From positions 11,217,045 to 11,281,044 of the forward strand of contig JAJEKV010000011.1 of the NCBI GenBank assembly GCA_021234155.1: DNA of 64,000 bases. The letters run 5' to 3'. This document shows, piece by piece, positions 11,150 to 22,680 of the stretch (position 1 is the first letter of the stretch; every line of letters starts with the position of its first letter). Origin of the DNA: Isoetes taiwanensis. Its lineage: Eukaryota; Streptophyta; Lycopodiopsida; Isoetales; Isoetaceae. The translations under genes and the position numbers were made by a program. Under the pieces are notes generated by a model, which was not told the origin of the DNA, did no database searches, and saw only the letters and a program-made list of their open reading frames with translations.

Positions 11150-12838
11150 TGCTGGTTTCTTTGCATTCGTCTAAAAAGCTCCATGTGTTTCTCCATTCCC
11201 CATGTTACTACATTATTGTATCTAACGCGAGCTTCTTTGGCAGCGCTTGCAGGCACTTGGGTTTCCACAAGATCTTCAAAATGCAGTTTATCGGCTCTAT
11301 GAAAGGGTTTTTGCTAAATTTCCAGCATCAGGTACTCAAATCACTAGCAATATTGGAGTTCGTCAGGGTTGCCCTTTATCTCCTACACTCTTTGGCTTGT
11401 ACATTGATCAATTGGAAGAATGGCTTGATAATCATGGCGGCAGAGGTCCACATTTGGCACACTATATCATTAGGCAACTTATGGATGCCGATGATGTTTC
11501 ACTTCTCGGCACATACCATTTGCTAGTATGCAAAGAACATTTACATGCTCTCGACGCTTTGTGAGAACACAAGTGCGTGTTAATCTCCAAAAGACCAAGC
11601 TTTTGGTAGTTCAATCTTCTCGTCACAATGTTCTCACTATGCACTATGATAGCTGCGAAGTTGAAGTTGTAGATAGCTACAAGTATCTTGGTGTAGAATT
11701 TCGTGAAGAACACACTTTGGGAAAAAGTGTATTACCAAGCCGGTGGCTGCTGGATGGAGAGCACTATGCAATGCAAAACAATTGTTTTCGCACAGAAATT
11801 CATGATTGGCCACGGAAAGCCCACTTGTTTCAGGCTTTGGTCCTCATTTTTTAATCGTATGGTTTCAAGTATGGGGGCATGCCATTAGTGCTAGTGCTTG
11901 GGAGACCTTGGAGCGGTGCAAAAGTCCTTTCTCACTCACAAATTCTGAGTTAAAACAATGGTGCCCTATGCTATTCTTTTACAAGAGATGTGTTTTGGCC
12001 TCTTCAACATTTCCGCCATGAAGCGCCATCTCCACTATATCCGCAAAGTACACCACATGGATGATGTTAGGTATCCTGTTCTTGCACTTGCCATGGCTGA
12101 ATCTCCTCAGCGTTTGAAATGATGTTGGAAAGAGCATTGCACTACATGGAAAGTGCAACCTGAAAGCATCGCTTGATACTTGCCGTTCTCGATCCTCGAA
12201 GCTTTTTGCATCAATATCTCAATGGTCGTTTTTTCTCAAAAGCTATGGGACGCAGATTACTTTTGGCCCAAGTGAAAACCGGTCATTATCATGCATACAT
12301 AAATCCCACCTTGGCACCGTGGCCCCAAGCTTATTTGCTTGCTTCATTGTCAAGGAACAAGCTTGTAGTTATTGCATCAATTCGCACGGGTCCCATGTGC
12401 TACTTAATTGAGACAGTAGATGGGAGCGGCCGCGAATTGCCCGAGTTTAGACTATGTGCATGTTGCCGCCACAGATTATTGAAGATGAAAGCCATACTCT
12501 TTTGAGTTGCCCCGCTTTTGAGATAGTCGGAATCATTTTTTGACCTTAGCATTCCATTCCCACGCCCACAACTTCTCGAGCACCATCCGTGCATGACTTG
12601 GCATTATACATACTTATGGGTTCTAGATAAACGCTCGCAATTAATGAGCCCTCAAGGTGGTCATTATCTCCGCTTGTCTAGTATCATCATTACCGCAAGG
12701 TTTTTCCCTTTGAAAACCTTTTTCGAGGCAGGGGTTTTTAATCCTAGTAGTAATGATTGTACTAGCCCATTGTATGGGTCCCATGACCTATTGGTCTCCG
12801 TGGACATTAAAAAATCTATTCTATTCTATTCTATTCTG
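11150..12838 (+). mobile_element. Longer LINE family B copy, RT region to (ATTCT)n tail, decayed
   Basis: In broken frames it holds RT motif pieces: a motif-A-like AFV*KAP (about 11155), LQALGFPQDLQ, GVRQGCPLSPTLFGLYID (about 11359-11412), MDADD as the catalytic YADD equivalent (about 11482), YKYLGVEF (about 11675), and the C-terminal ETVDG...CACC region (about 12410-12500). It ends with a run of TTCTA units (12809-12838). Many stops and frameshifts. Confidence 0.82.
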
Positions 12839-12944
12839 TAGTTACGTTTCCACCATGTATTGTCTAACCACATAGATATGTTTTCATGAATGTACACATC
12901 TAGTAGTTGTTGTTGTCAAATCAGGAACAAAAACATTGAAGGTC

Positions 12945-13590
12945 ATGTTCATTCTCTAACTAGAGCAAGCCATCTTGCATCTCTTCGACAATTGTGGCTT
13001 AGGCTCTAGGTGGAATGATAACTTTTTTGCTTGGCTATAGTTCATCAATGTGCTTGTCTGATCTACATTTGCATATCCTTACCTATCATCTTTTATGTCA
13101 ATATAATGTAGTTTTTGTGTCACGCTCTTGCCTCCGGTTTGACATTCAGATACTGTGTACATGGATATTGATTTGACTTATATGATATGATAGGTGAATA
13201 TTAACTTTGAAAAAGAGCCTATAGGCACCAAAGAAGAATGGTAAGCCTTGTGCTTTTTACACCAGATTTGACCCACTTCAAAAGAAGTCCCTAAGGCATG
13301 TGACAAAGGGTGACAACGCCTTCTTCTTTTGTTATATAAAAACGCATACCTTTGTATTAGTTGATATTATTTAATTTCCGGAACTAAGTCATTTATAGTT
13401 TATTAATATGGTTAAGCATTTTTCGTTGAAATTTGTTTGTTGATCTTAGGCTTGAAATCTTGCTTTGTTATAGGTGTACTTATGCAAATATCACCAAGGG
13501 AAATAAGATGTTGAATGACTTGCCTGCTCCAAATGGAGATATTTATACGTAGGATCCATCGCTCACATATGTCCATGACAATGATTGTCT
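12945..13590. repeat. Segmental repeat Y, copy 1
   Basis: Matches 15690-16437 over about 640 bp. This copy lacks the short LINE insertion seen in copy 2, so it shows the empty site (CCCTAAGGCATG near 13291). Function unknown. Confidence 0.85.
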
Positions 13591-14144
13591 AGGACCTCAT
13601 TTTGACCGAAAAACTTTCGAGAAATCTTTTAGCTATTAGAAGTTCTCGATTTAATAGATAGGATGCCAAAGTTTCTTGAATTTGTCCCATGTCATGCCAA
13701 ACCCATAAGCCTACCATTGTCCCACATCGTGCCAAACGATAAATGCCTACCATAGTTGCATGGCCGGTGAACTTCCAATGAGGAATTTCTTTGGTGTCAC
13801 CTCATCTAGTGGGTATCAACTGTCAATGCCACTAACATTGCATTAGATGTGGTTAACCACAACATAACCTTCCTCATAGCCTCTTAGTCTTCGTGGTTGT
13901 TAAAAAATCTGTTCTATTCTATTTGATTTTACCACTTTGCCACATGGGTAAAAAGTTATAGGATCTAAACTTGCCCACTTTACCTTTTTTCTGGTTGCCC
14001 CTAAAGGGCAAACCTTTGCTCCTCTTAGTGGGTGGGTATATTCTAGCTATATGTTGGAATATACCCAGATATTCCCACCTACCAGCCTAGACGTACTATT
14101 GGGTGTAATTTGGCGGGTGGCGGTCCAAGATCACTCCCAACTAG
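13591..14144. other. No gene recognised
   Basis: Non-coding. Contains two related segments with ATGCCAAACC/CGTGCCAAACG (near 13700-13740) and the small LINE tail remnant at 13893-13922. Confidence 0.4.
13893..13922 (+). mobile_element. Tiny LINE family B 3' end remnant
   Basis: GTGGTTGTTAAAAAATCTGTTCTATTCTATT closely resembles the last bases and tail of the family B copies at 10664 and 12838. Too short for any coding. Confidence 0.45.
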
Positions 14145-14620
14145 GCATACATTTGATCACTTCCTATTCACTATGAGGAAGATTTATAGGTTTTGCCAGA
14201 ATAGGTCAAGCCTAATTCAGGTATTTTGCCTCCTTAGCCGCATGAAACAAAGGTAAGTTCCACTAGTTCAAAGCAGAATTGCCATTTTATGTCTAGCTTA
14301 TTTGGTCACCATAACTGCAGTATGTTTTCTTCTCAGGAACTGTGATAGAAAAAAGCTATAATCAACTTTTTTCTCTAGCTTGTGGATTTTCTACTTAGTT
14401 AAGAGCAAACAATATATTCACAGCCTACAATGAAGTAAGTTGCTATAGATTGATGGTTGGTGTTAATATCTTACTGTTAAACATATGCAACCACAAACAG
14501 AGAAAGTTTACTCTTCTTATCTAGAACTCAACGTGGATGGAATGGTTCCTTGTGTCTTTAGTCCCAAAAGCTAGTTGTTAAGATTTTTGGCTAACCTAAA
14601 TTGCTCGTCCAAATGTGGTT
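14145..14620. repeat. Segmental repeat X, copy 2
   Basis: Diverged copy of 9537-10040. It is followed directly by the L1 remnant (14630-15694), where copy 1 is followed by LINE fragments, so the two duplicate blocks were filled by different retroelements. Confidence 0.7.
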
Positions 14621-14629
14621 GGAAATACC

Positions 14630-15694
14630 GCTTTTAGGATGAAGCAGTTTTATCCCATGCCCAAGACCACATCCGCTCACAAGTTGCACTCTTTATCCCA
14701 TGTCCAAGATCACATCTGCTTACAGTTCACAAGTTTGCACTCCTTAACCTCCACATGACAAACCTATATCAAAATATCTTCTTGGTATAACATAATAGGT
14801 TGTAGATAGTCAACAACTTTCTGCCAAAGAGCTCTATCCCATCGCCTCTAACAAAAACTTTAGTGAAATGCCTCCCATGACGGGTAGCCTAGCATAAGTC
14901 ATACCATGCTACAATTGTTAAGATTCCCGCCATTTCTCAATGTCGTTGAGTCAAGATCAGAACGCATAAAGCAATGCATTGTCTCGCTAGGGGAGATCCA
15001 TCAACAAGGTGCATTCAATCGAGCACAAGCGATCGGACTGATGTGAAATAATGTTTTGATTATGTGCCAGGAATCTAACAATCCCTTTAAAAATAAAGAA
15101 GCATTATGATAAGGCCGCAACTCATAAAATAGACTCCAAGGAGGAACAGATTTAAGTGTGACTTTACCAAAAGGAATACAGTGGGTAAGATCCTGTGCAA
15201 TAAGTCGTAACCCAAGAGAATCATCCTTACCACGAGAAGCCTCTAAATGAATTTTGAGATCAAAACTTTACTCTGAAAATGGATATCAATCATGCTTAAA
15301 CCTCCAGCAAACTTAGGTTTTATACACTTAGACCACACAATCTTTATCACAGCCCCTGCTTCGTTTCCACTCCAAATAAAGTTTCTAATAACACCCACAA
15401 TCTCCTGAAACTTTGATTGGGGGGAAAGAATGGCAGAAGCCATATAGACATGCATGTTGCTCAAGGCATGCTTGGCAACTTTTACCCTTCCATGCATAGA
15501 GAGTTTAGCAGTATCCCACCAAAAGCCTCTATTATGACATTCCAAGCATCAGAAATGGAGATATAAATGCCCACAGAGATACCGAGAATTTTGGTTGCCT
15601 TCCCATGAAGCAATACCTTCCAGGGGTAGGCAAGAATACAAGGTGGAACATCATCGTCTAGAGTCCATAATGCAGAACACTTTTTCTTCATCAT
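14630..15694 (-). mobile_element. Plant L1-type LINE ORF2, C-terminal remnant
   Basis: Minus-strand frames give KATKILGISVGIYISISDAWNV (15540-15600), then LSMHGRVKVAKHALSNMHVY and IRNFIWSGNEA (about 15340-15500), the stretch that follows the RT domain in plant L1 ORF2. Lower coordinates continue in broken frames with a zf-RVT-like region. Frameshifts and stops throughout; both ends are lost. Confidence 0.78.
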
Positions 15695-16437
15695 CTAGAG
15701 CAAGCCATCTTGCATTTCTTCGACTAGTTGTGGCTTACACTCTACTTGGAATGATAACTTTTTGCTTGACTATAGTTTATCAATGTGCTTGTCTGATCTA
15801 CATTTGCATATCCTTACCTATCATCTTTTATGTTCATATGATGTAGTTTTTGTGTCATGTTCTTGCCTCAGGTTTGAAGTTTAGAAACTGTGTACATGCA
15901 TATTGATTTGACTTGTATGTTATGATAGGTGAATATTAACTTTGAAAAGCAGATTATAGGCACCATGAAGAATGGTAAGCCAGTGTTTTTATACGAGAGT
16001 TGACCCACTTCAAAAGAAGTTCCTAAGAATAGAATAGAATAGAATAGAATTTTTAACGTCCACGGAGACCAATAGGTCATGGGACCCATACAATGGGCTA
16101 GTACAATCATTACTACTAGGATACAATGGGCTACTAGGATCATTACTAAGGCATGTGACAAAGGGTGACAACTGCCTTCTTCTTTTGTTATATAAAATGT
16201 ATCTTTGTAATAGTTGATATTATTTAATTTCCTGGAATTAAGTCATTTATAGTTTATTAACATGGTCATGGTTAACTGTTTCTGATGAAATTTGTTTGCT
16301 TATCTTAGGCTTGAAATCTTGCTTTGTTATAGGTCTACTTATGCAACTATCATCAAGGGAAATAAGATGTTGAATGAATTGCCTGCTCTAAATGGAGATC
16401 TTTATGCGTGGATCCATCGTCCACATATGTTCATGAC
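15690..16437. repeat. Segmental repeat Y, copy 2
   Basis: About 90% identical to 12945-13590 apart from a 123 bp insertion (16027-16149). With repeats X it shows that a longer block (about 9.5-13.6 kb and 14.1-16.4 kb) was duplicated and then invaded separately. Confidence 0.85.
16027..16149 (-). mobile_element. 123 bp LINE family B 3' fragment in repeat Y
   Basis: Starts with GAATAGAATAGAATAGAAT (tail, minus orientation) and then carries the family B 3' end, with a small internal partial duplication. Comparison with the empty site in repeat Y copy 1 defines the insertion exactly; CTAA flanks it (16023-16026 and 16146-16149). Confidence 0.85.
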
Positions 16438-18001
16438 CTCCATTTTTTGAAACAGTGATAGAAGAAACCTCATGGCATCCATGGTGTACAAGATGTTCAT
16501 GTACTTCTGAACCTTGGTGACAGTACCACCACAAATCACATTTCTCATGCTGGTAATATCCATGAAGAAAGTCCAATAGCAAAGTATCTCATACAGAAAT
16601 GCGTAAGCTAAATGATTTTAACTCATATAGCAGTTAAACGAGGAAATGGTGAAGTTATGGCTAGAGGAATATTTTCTAATATACATATCATTAACAAGTT
16701 GTTGAAAGACGAAGTTGGGCTACCATAATTCATATCCCATCAGGAGAGAAACATTATGTTTATGACACAGTGAAGATTCCACATAAATCTTTCCTTTTTT
16801 GTTTAGCATGGAGATATTCTTACCCATGGTAATATTGCAAAAATACAAGGAGGTAGGCAGGGTCCTCATCATTCTTGCTGGTGTTGAATATGGTAGTGTA
16901 AGCTCTAAAGATTGTGCGCCTACAAAGGGGCATAGGTAGGTTCAAACAGATGTATTTTGTTTCTTCGAGAACAAAGTGAAGAAGCTAGATATATATGTGT
17001 CAGTAAAAAAAAGCAATTTTTATAGTCCAATCAACTTACCAAAAATTCTTATTGTGACTTGCAGGGTATTAAAGTTGTTATGCCAAGCAGATACAAAAGA
17101 GTAACTCATTGAAAATGGGTACCATCCCCCTATGCCCTAAAGAAGAACAAAGCGCAGAATCATTACCTCTCACTGTTGATCCTAAACCTGGCACTTGGAA
17201 TCAATTTCAGGGTAAAAGCATGGTATAGTGTCTCGAATAGTTTGTTTTTGAGCTATAAAATTAGGTAAAAATGTAGTTAGAAATTAGTTCAAGAAAATAT
17301 CGACAAATTACTTTTTTTTGGCTCGTTAGAATTTGAATTCGAAAATTAAAGATGGTATAGCAAAAACCAAAATGGGAGGGAATTGTTGCATCCAAATTCT
17401 TTGGCTTCCACTTGTTTCAACTTCATACACCTAATCATCTTTGTGTCTATCGCTTCCTCCTTGTCATTGCAAGGTATGGATTCTCAAAATTTTTTTCGGG
17501 AGTGAATGTAACAGATAGCCCGGCGTCTTCTCATCGGATAAATTAGATTTTGCATTTTTAGATTTTTCTTGGAATAATAGGAGAATCCAAACTGTAAAAC
17601 ATGAAGAATGCTCAAATTTTTGTTCTTTACTGTAACTTTGGTGCAGCTTTCCACTCTGGAAGCACAGTTGGAGCTGGGAACTTGTTGGAGCCTAATTCTT
17701 CCTCCCTCCATTGCTAGGTAAGTTATCTTGATAATGTAATTGTTCAATTTCTTTGCACACCTTTGCTTAATTCTACTTTGCTTCACCACTTATAGAATAC
17801 CTAACATTTTTATTTGCATGCTGCTGCTGCTCAGCTTCTTGGTGTATTTAGGCCATAGCAGATTTATTATTCAACATCGCATGACATTGTAGTGCCACTA
17901 AATTAGCTATTATAACCTGCAATCTTGATTTTTATCTTTTCATAAGTATTTTCTTCATTGAATGCTAATGGTTTAATGCAAAATATGGCATAATGTAGAT
18001 A
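16438..18001. other. No gene recognised
   Basis: Short interrupted reading frames only. Some stretches (16620-17160) read as possible old coding sequence but have stops in all frames and match nothing I know. Confidence 0.4.
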
Positions 18002-19376
18002 AGTTTCTGAAGCATGGAAGTTGTTCCAAGTCATGCAATTTCCCAGTTGAGCAACAAAGGTTTAAGCTACATGGAGTTGTATAAATCAGAGGAAAAGCAT
18101 ATCAATGATAATGAAATGCGGAAATTGTGGAATCCAAATGTAACTGGCAAGGCCTATTATAGGTTCAAGTTATTGAAGGAAAACAGGAAGGATGAGGTCC
18201 TCTCACTTTACAAAAAAAATACATGAGCATAATAAGGTTCTTGGAGGGCAGGTACCCCAAGCATTGGCTGTGGCATTCTTCTTACATTGCACTGTTTGTG
18301 AAATCAATTGGATGAGCTTTTATAGTCATGCAAAATCAGTAGCAAGAAGTAAAACAATTTCTAACAATAATGCGGATGATGAGTTAGAAGATGACACAAG
18401 AAGTGTTGTTCCTGAAATGAATGTGACTATCATTGCTAATAAATTGTCTTCACAAAAGTATGTACACTCTCATCAAATTTGAAGGTCAAGGATATCAATT
18501 CTGAAATAGGTAGCAGTCAACCTACTTTTTATGATCTCTTATGTAATTTGTTTTATGGCGAGATACAATTTTCAATTTCATTCTGGTTGTGTTCATTGCT
18601 TGTAGATGATATTTAGTAGCTATTTGTTGTGTTCATTGCTTGTAGATGATATTTGGTAGCTGCAATTGAAGCTTAGTTGTGAAGAAAGTTTCTGAAGCAT
18701 GGAAGTTGTTCCAAGTCATGCAATTTCCCAGTTGAGCAACAAAGGTTTAAGCTACATGGAGTTGTATAAATCAGAGGAAAAGCATATCAATGATAATGAA
18801 ATGCGGAAATTGTGGAATCCAAATGTAACTGGCAAGGCCTATTATAGGTTCAAGTTATTGAAGGAAAACAGGAAGGATGAGGTCCTCTCACTTTACAAAA
18901 AAAATACATGAGCATAATAAGGTTCTTGGAGGGCAGGTACCCCAAGCATTGGCTGTGGCATTCTTCTTACATTGCACTGTTTGTGAAATCAATTGGATGA
19001 GCTTTTATAGTCATGCAAAATCAGTAGCAAGAAGTAAAACAATTTCTAACAATAATGCGGATGATGAGTTAGAAGATGACACAAGAAGTGTTGTTCCTGA
19101 AATGAATGTGACTATCATTGCTAATAAATTGTCTTCACAAAAGTATGTACACTCTCATCAAATTTGAAGGTCAAGGATATCAATTCTGAAATAAAAATAC
19201 CAGGTAGCAGTCAACCTACTTTTTATGATCTCTTATGTAATTTGTTTTATGGCGAGATACAATTTTCAATTTCATTCTGGTTGTGTTCATTGCTTGTAGA
19301 TGATATTTAGTAGCTATTTGTTGTGTTCATTGCTTGTAGATGATATTTGGTAGCTGCAATTGAAGCTTAGTTGTGA
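18002..19376 (+). repeat. Tandem duplication, unit about 685 bp, with two small ORFs per unit
   Basis: 18002-18686 and 18687-19376 are essentially identical; the second has a few extra bases near 19195. Each unit carries two short plus-strand frames (70 codons starting MEVVPSHAIS, and 96 codons overlapping it), identical in both copies and unknown to me. Each unit ends with a nested direct repeat of about 37 bp (TTCATTGCTTGTAGATGATA twice). High identity points to recent duplication or an assembly effect. Confidence 0.85.
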
Positions 19377-21483
19377 AGAAATTAAGTTAGTTTTAGCAAG
19401 TTAGTAGTATGTTGTTGTTAGTTGGAAGTTGCAGGAGCAAGCTTTGAAGCTCCACTTGTTAGCAAGTTAGAAGTATGTGATTGCTGATTGCAAATTGCAG
19501 GTGCAAGTTTGTAATCACAGTTGTTCGCTACAGCTGCAGCATTTAGTCAGACTAAGATTCATGTGTCAACTCGTAGTTGGTAATTATAGTCAGTAGTTGC
19601 AGTTGGTAGCTTCATCAATGTGGACCATGCTGTTTATAGTTGCAGTCATAGTCACAGCCATAGTTACAATCGTGATTAGATGCGGTTGTTTTATACTTAT
19701 AGTAAGTTTCAAGTAACTTCAGAATTTCATGTGTTTATTTCTAATAAACCGCTTATTACAAGCAATGTCTGTAATTGGAGGGATGGATTTTAGCAATTGA
19801 AGATGACATTGACAAGCTTGGACTGGAATTTCAATCAACTAGTAAGAAGTGCAATGATATGAAAGACATGGTAAAAGATCTCGAAGGAAAGCAAGTTCGC
19901 TTAAGGTTTGACATTGGGAAGTGCCAGCTTTAATGGAAACTTTACCTACGGTTGCAAGGGTCGTCGAGGCAGTTATTGATTTGCATAGGAAGGAACTTGC
20001 TGAAACTGCGAAGATCACTAAAACTGGATGGCAAGCTTTAACCAATAATTGTTATAGAGTGTATGCATGCCTATCATGTACCATGCTGTCTTGCATATTT
20101 CTAGTAATTTTGTTAATCAAAGTTTTATTATTATTTGATGCTAAAGTTGGATTGTTGCATTTGACACATATTCCTAACCAACTTAATGCTTCTATATATG
20201 TAGCACAACAGAAATATGCTGCAAGAACTTTTGTGAACATAAGCTAATTAATATATGGCTATCTATGTTCGGTTTGAAGAGATGGAAGGGAATGCAATTG
20301 GAAACACTACTAGAGTCTTGTAATGGTTAGTTGGGTGTCTATTTTGTTTTTTGTTATCTTGGACTTATATTAAAGAATTGTTAGCAGAGAAGAAGTCAAT
20401 TGGAAGATTTATAGCCCATATTTTCTACCCCCCCCCCCCTCCCCCATCCGTGCCATATTTTGAGGAAAAGAAGCCTCTGCCAAGACATTTGAGCAGTGCA
20501 TTGACAATTAAAAAGGGACTCACAATGGGAGATGATTCCAATACTGAAAGTAACAATTTAGATGGTAATGTATGGCTTCCATTTCAATTTCTTCATTCCA
20601 ATTAATACACGCTGAAATATTCAGATTAGAAGACTTGCAACATCTTAATTTAGCAGCAATATAAATGCAGGTGTTCATGTGCAAGATGCTATTTCAGAAG
20701 TTATTGCGAATATAGCATGTTTGAAAGACCAAATTAACACATAGGACATTAGTCTTGACGAAAGTGAATCTTGGTGTGAAACAATGATTGAAACAGGTAG
20801 CCTCTGTTGTGGTCAACAATTAGTATGTGGTTCCTTTGTACTTAATGGTTTTTAAGTTGATTGCAGCTAAACAAGACATGTCAAGAAGTCATAAGGATGG
20901 GTACGAATTAAGTGACACTACTGCATCACCTAATGTGAAAAATAAGAATCCAAATAGTGTGATTCCAAGCATGAGTGAACCTATTGAGATTAGTGGTGTT
21001 AGTATTTTTGGCCAGGGATAGGTTAGACATAGGCTTAGGGATGTTCTTGATATTTGCTATGTTTACAGTTGCAGCTTGTTAATAGCTTTGTAATTCAGGT
21101 TGCACATAGTCCGGAAAAAAAAGAAAGCCAACAATTGCAATCCGAGGCAGCATCCTCATCGGGTAATTGATGTCCACATCCTTTAGCAATTAAGTTGCTT
21201 TCCTTTGTGTGTGTATATTGTAATAATTGCGAACTTACAGGAAATACAAGAGACCTCACAGCTGCAACAAAAAATGCTAAGCGTGATGGTGGTATACGTG
21301 GCAGTCTTTCTGCATTGTGAAGCATGAGGCGACTTAAGTCACCTATGAAGCTTTTAGTTTTCGAGTTAGAGGGAGTTCTGTGCAAAGTGTTTGAGAAAGG
21401 GGTTGAACCATTACCAACCAACATCCAAGATGAGCCAGTGGCAAAACATCTTAACCACACGAAGATACTAGTTATGCGCTCCA
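19377..21483. other. No gene recognised; simple repeats
   Basis: 19385-19700 is a degenerate purine/T-rich repeat field (AGTTGCAG, TTAGCAAGTTAG). A plus-strand run near 19795-20045 reads like a coiled-coil-forming fragment (DDIDKLGLEF...KDLEGKQV) but shifts frame. A poly-C tract lies at about 20429-20447. Nothing identifiable. Confidence 0.4.
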
Positions 21484-22015
21484 GAATAGAATAGAATAGA
21501 TTTTTTAACGTCCACGGAGACCAGTAGGTTATGGGACCCATACAATGGGCTAGTACAATCATTACTACTAGGATTAAAGAACCCCTGCCTCGAAAGGTTT
21601 TCAAGGGAAAAACCTTTGCAGTAATGATGATACTAGACAAGCAGAGATAATGACTACTGAGGGCTCAGTAATTGCAGACGTTTATCTAGAACCTCAAGTA
21701 TGTATAATGCCAAGTCATGCACAGATGGTGCTCTGAGAAGTTGTGGAAGCGTGGAATGGAATGCTAAGGTCAAAAAATAATTCGGGACTATCTCAAAAGT
21801 GGCAACCGTAAGAGTATGGCTTTCTCAATAACACAGAATCGGCAACAGCACATAGTCTCGCTTCGCTGCAATTGCGCCACTCCCATCTACCTGTCTCAAT
21901 CAGAGCACTGTGGGACCCCGTGCGAATTGATGCAATAGCTACAAGCTTGTTCCTGGACAATGAAGCAAGCAAATAAGCTTGGGGCCCTGGTGCCAAAGTG
22001 GGGCCCTGGTGCAAT
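21484..22015 (-). mobile_element. 5'-truncated LINE family B copy, minus orientation
   Basis: Begins with the tail (AGAATAGAATAGAATAG) and the same 3' end as the copy at 10134-10664, with the PQAYLLASLSRNKLVAIASI coding segment at its far end (about 21950). Frameshifts within. Confidence 0.82.
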
Positions 22016-22537
22016 AGAATTTTTGGAATGGTGTGTGGAGCACTTCAAGGTTGCGATTTGGAGTACCTTCAATAGCACTATTCTGAATTTGATCATGAAG
22101 CATACATTCGTGGAGGTCTAAAGGAAAAAATTTGTTTTCATTTGGTGTTCGGACATGTGTACAAACACATCATACAAAATGCAATGTGAAGCCTATTTTG
22201 TTGAAGGAGTTAAGCAACATCTACCAAGATTATAGATACAAGGGTACTTGGGCTGAATACAACACGCTCTTGATTGATGATCTACTCTATTATGGTTACA
22301 AGAATGCTGCAAAAACAATTGTAACACCAAACACTTACCAGCCATCTTGTCGAAAGGATGATTTTCTTATCGAGTAGGTTTTCTTATCGAGTAGTTGAGA
22401 ATATGAATGATTATGTAGTTTATGAGAAACTAACAAACCTCTTGGATAAGGATTCCAAGCATGCAGTTGAGGTTCTGAAAAAATATAAATATTGCTGATG
22501 TAAATTATGTGAAATTTACAAATACAATTAATATATC

Positions 22538-22580
22538 AAATTCTGAGTTTTTGCTTAATTTGGTTTGTCCAGAATTTCAT
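22538..22580. repeat. 43 bp target-site duplication of LINE A, 3' side
   Basis: Matches 33099-33141 with two mismatches. The unit itself begins AAATTCTG and ends CAGAATTTCAT, so it is partly palindromic. Confidence 0.75.
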
Positions 22581-22680
22581 ATTTAATTTAATTTACTTTA
22601 ATTTAATTTATTTAATTTATTGACCAAGCCATTTAGGCCCCCAGGCCTCTATGGCAAAAGAATACAGATCTATTTGGCAC

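Noticed and set aside
20429-20447. Poly-C tract as a structural or regulatory element
   Set aside because: An isolated homopolymer in non-coding DNA; no supporting context.
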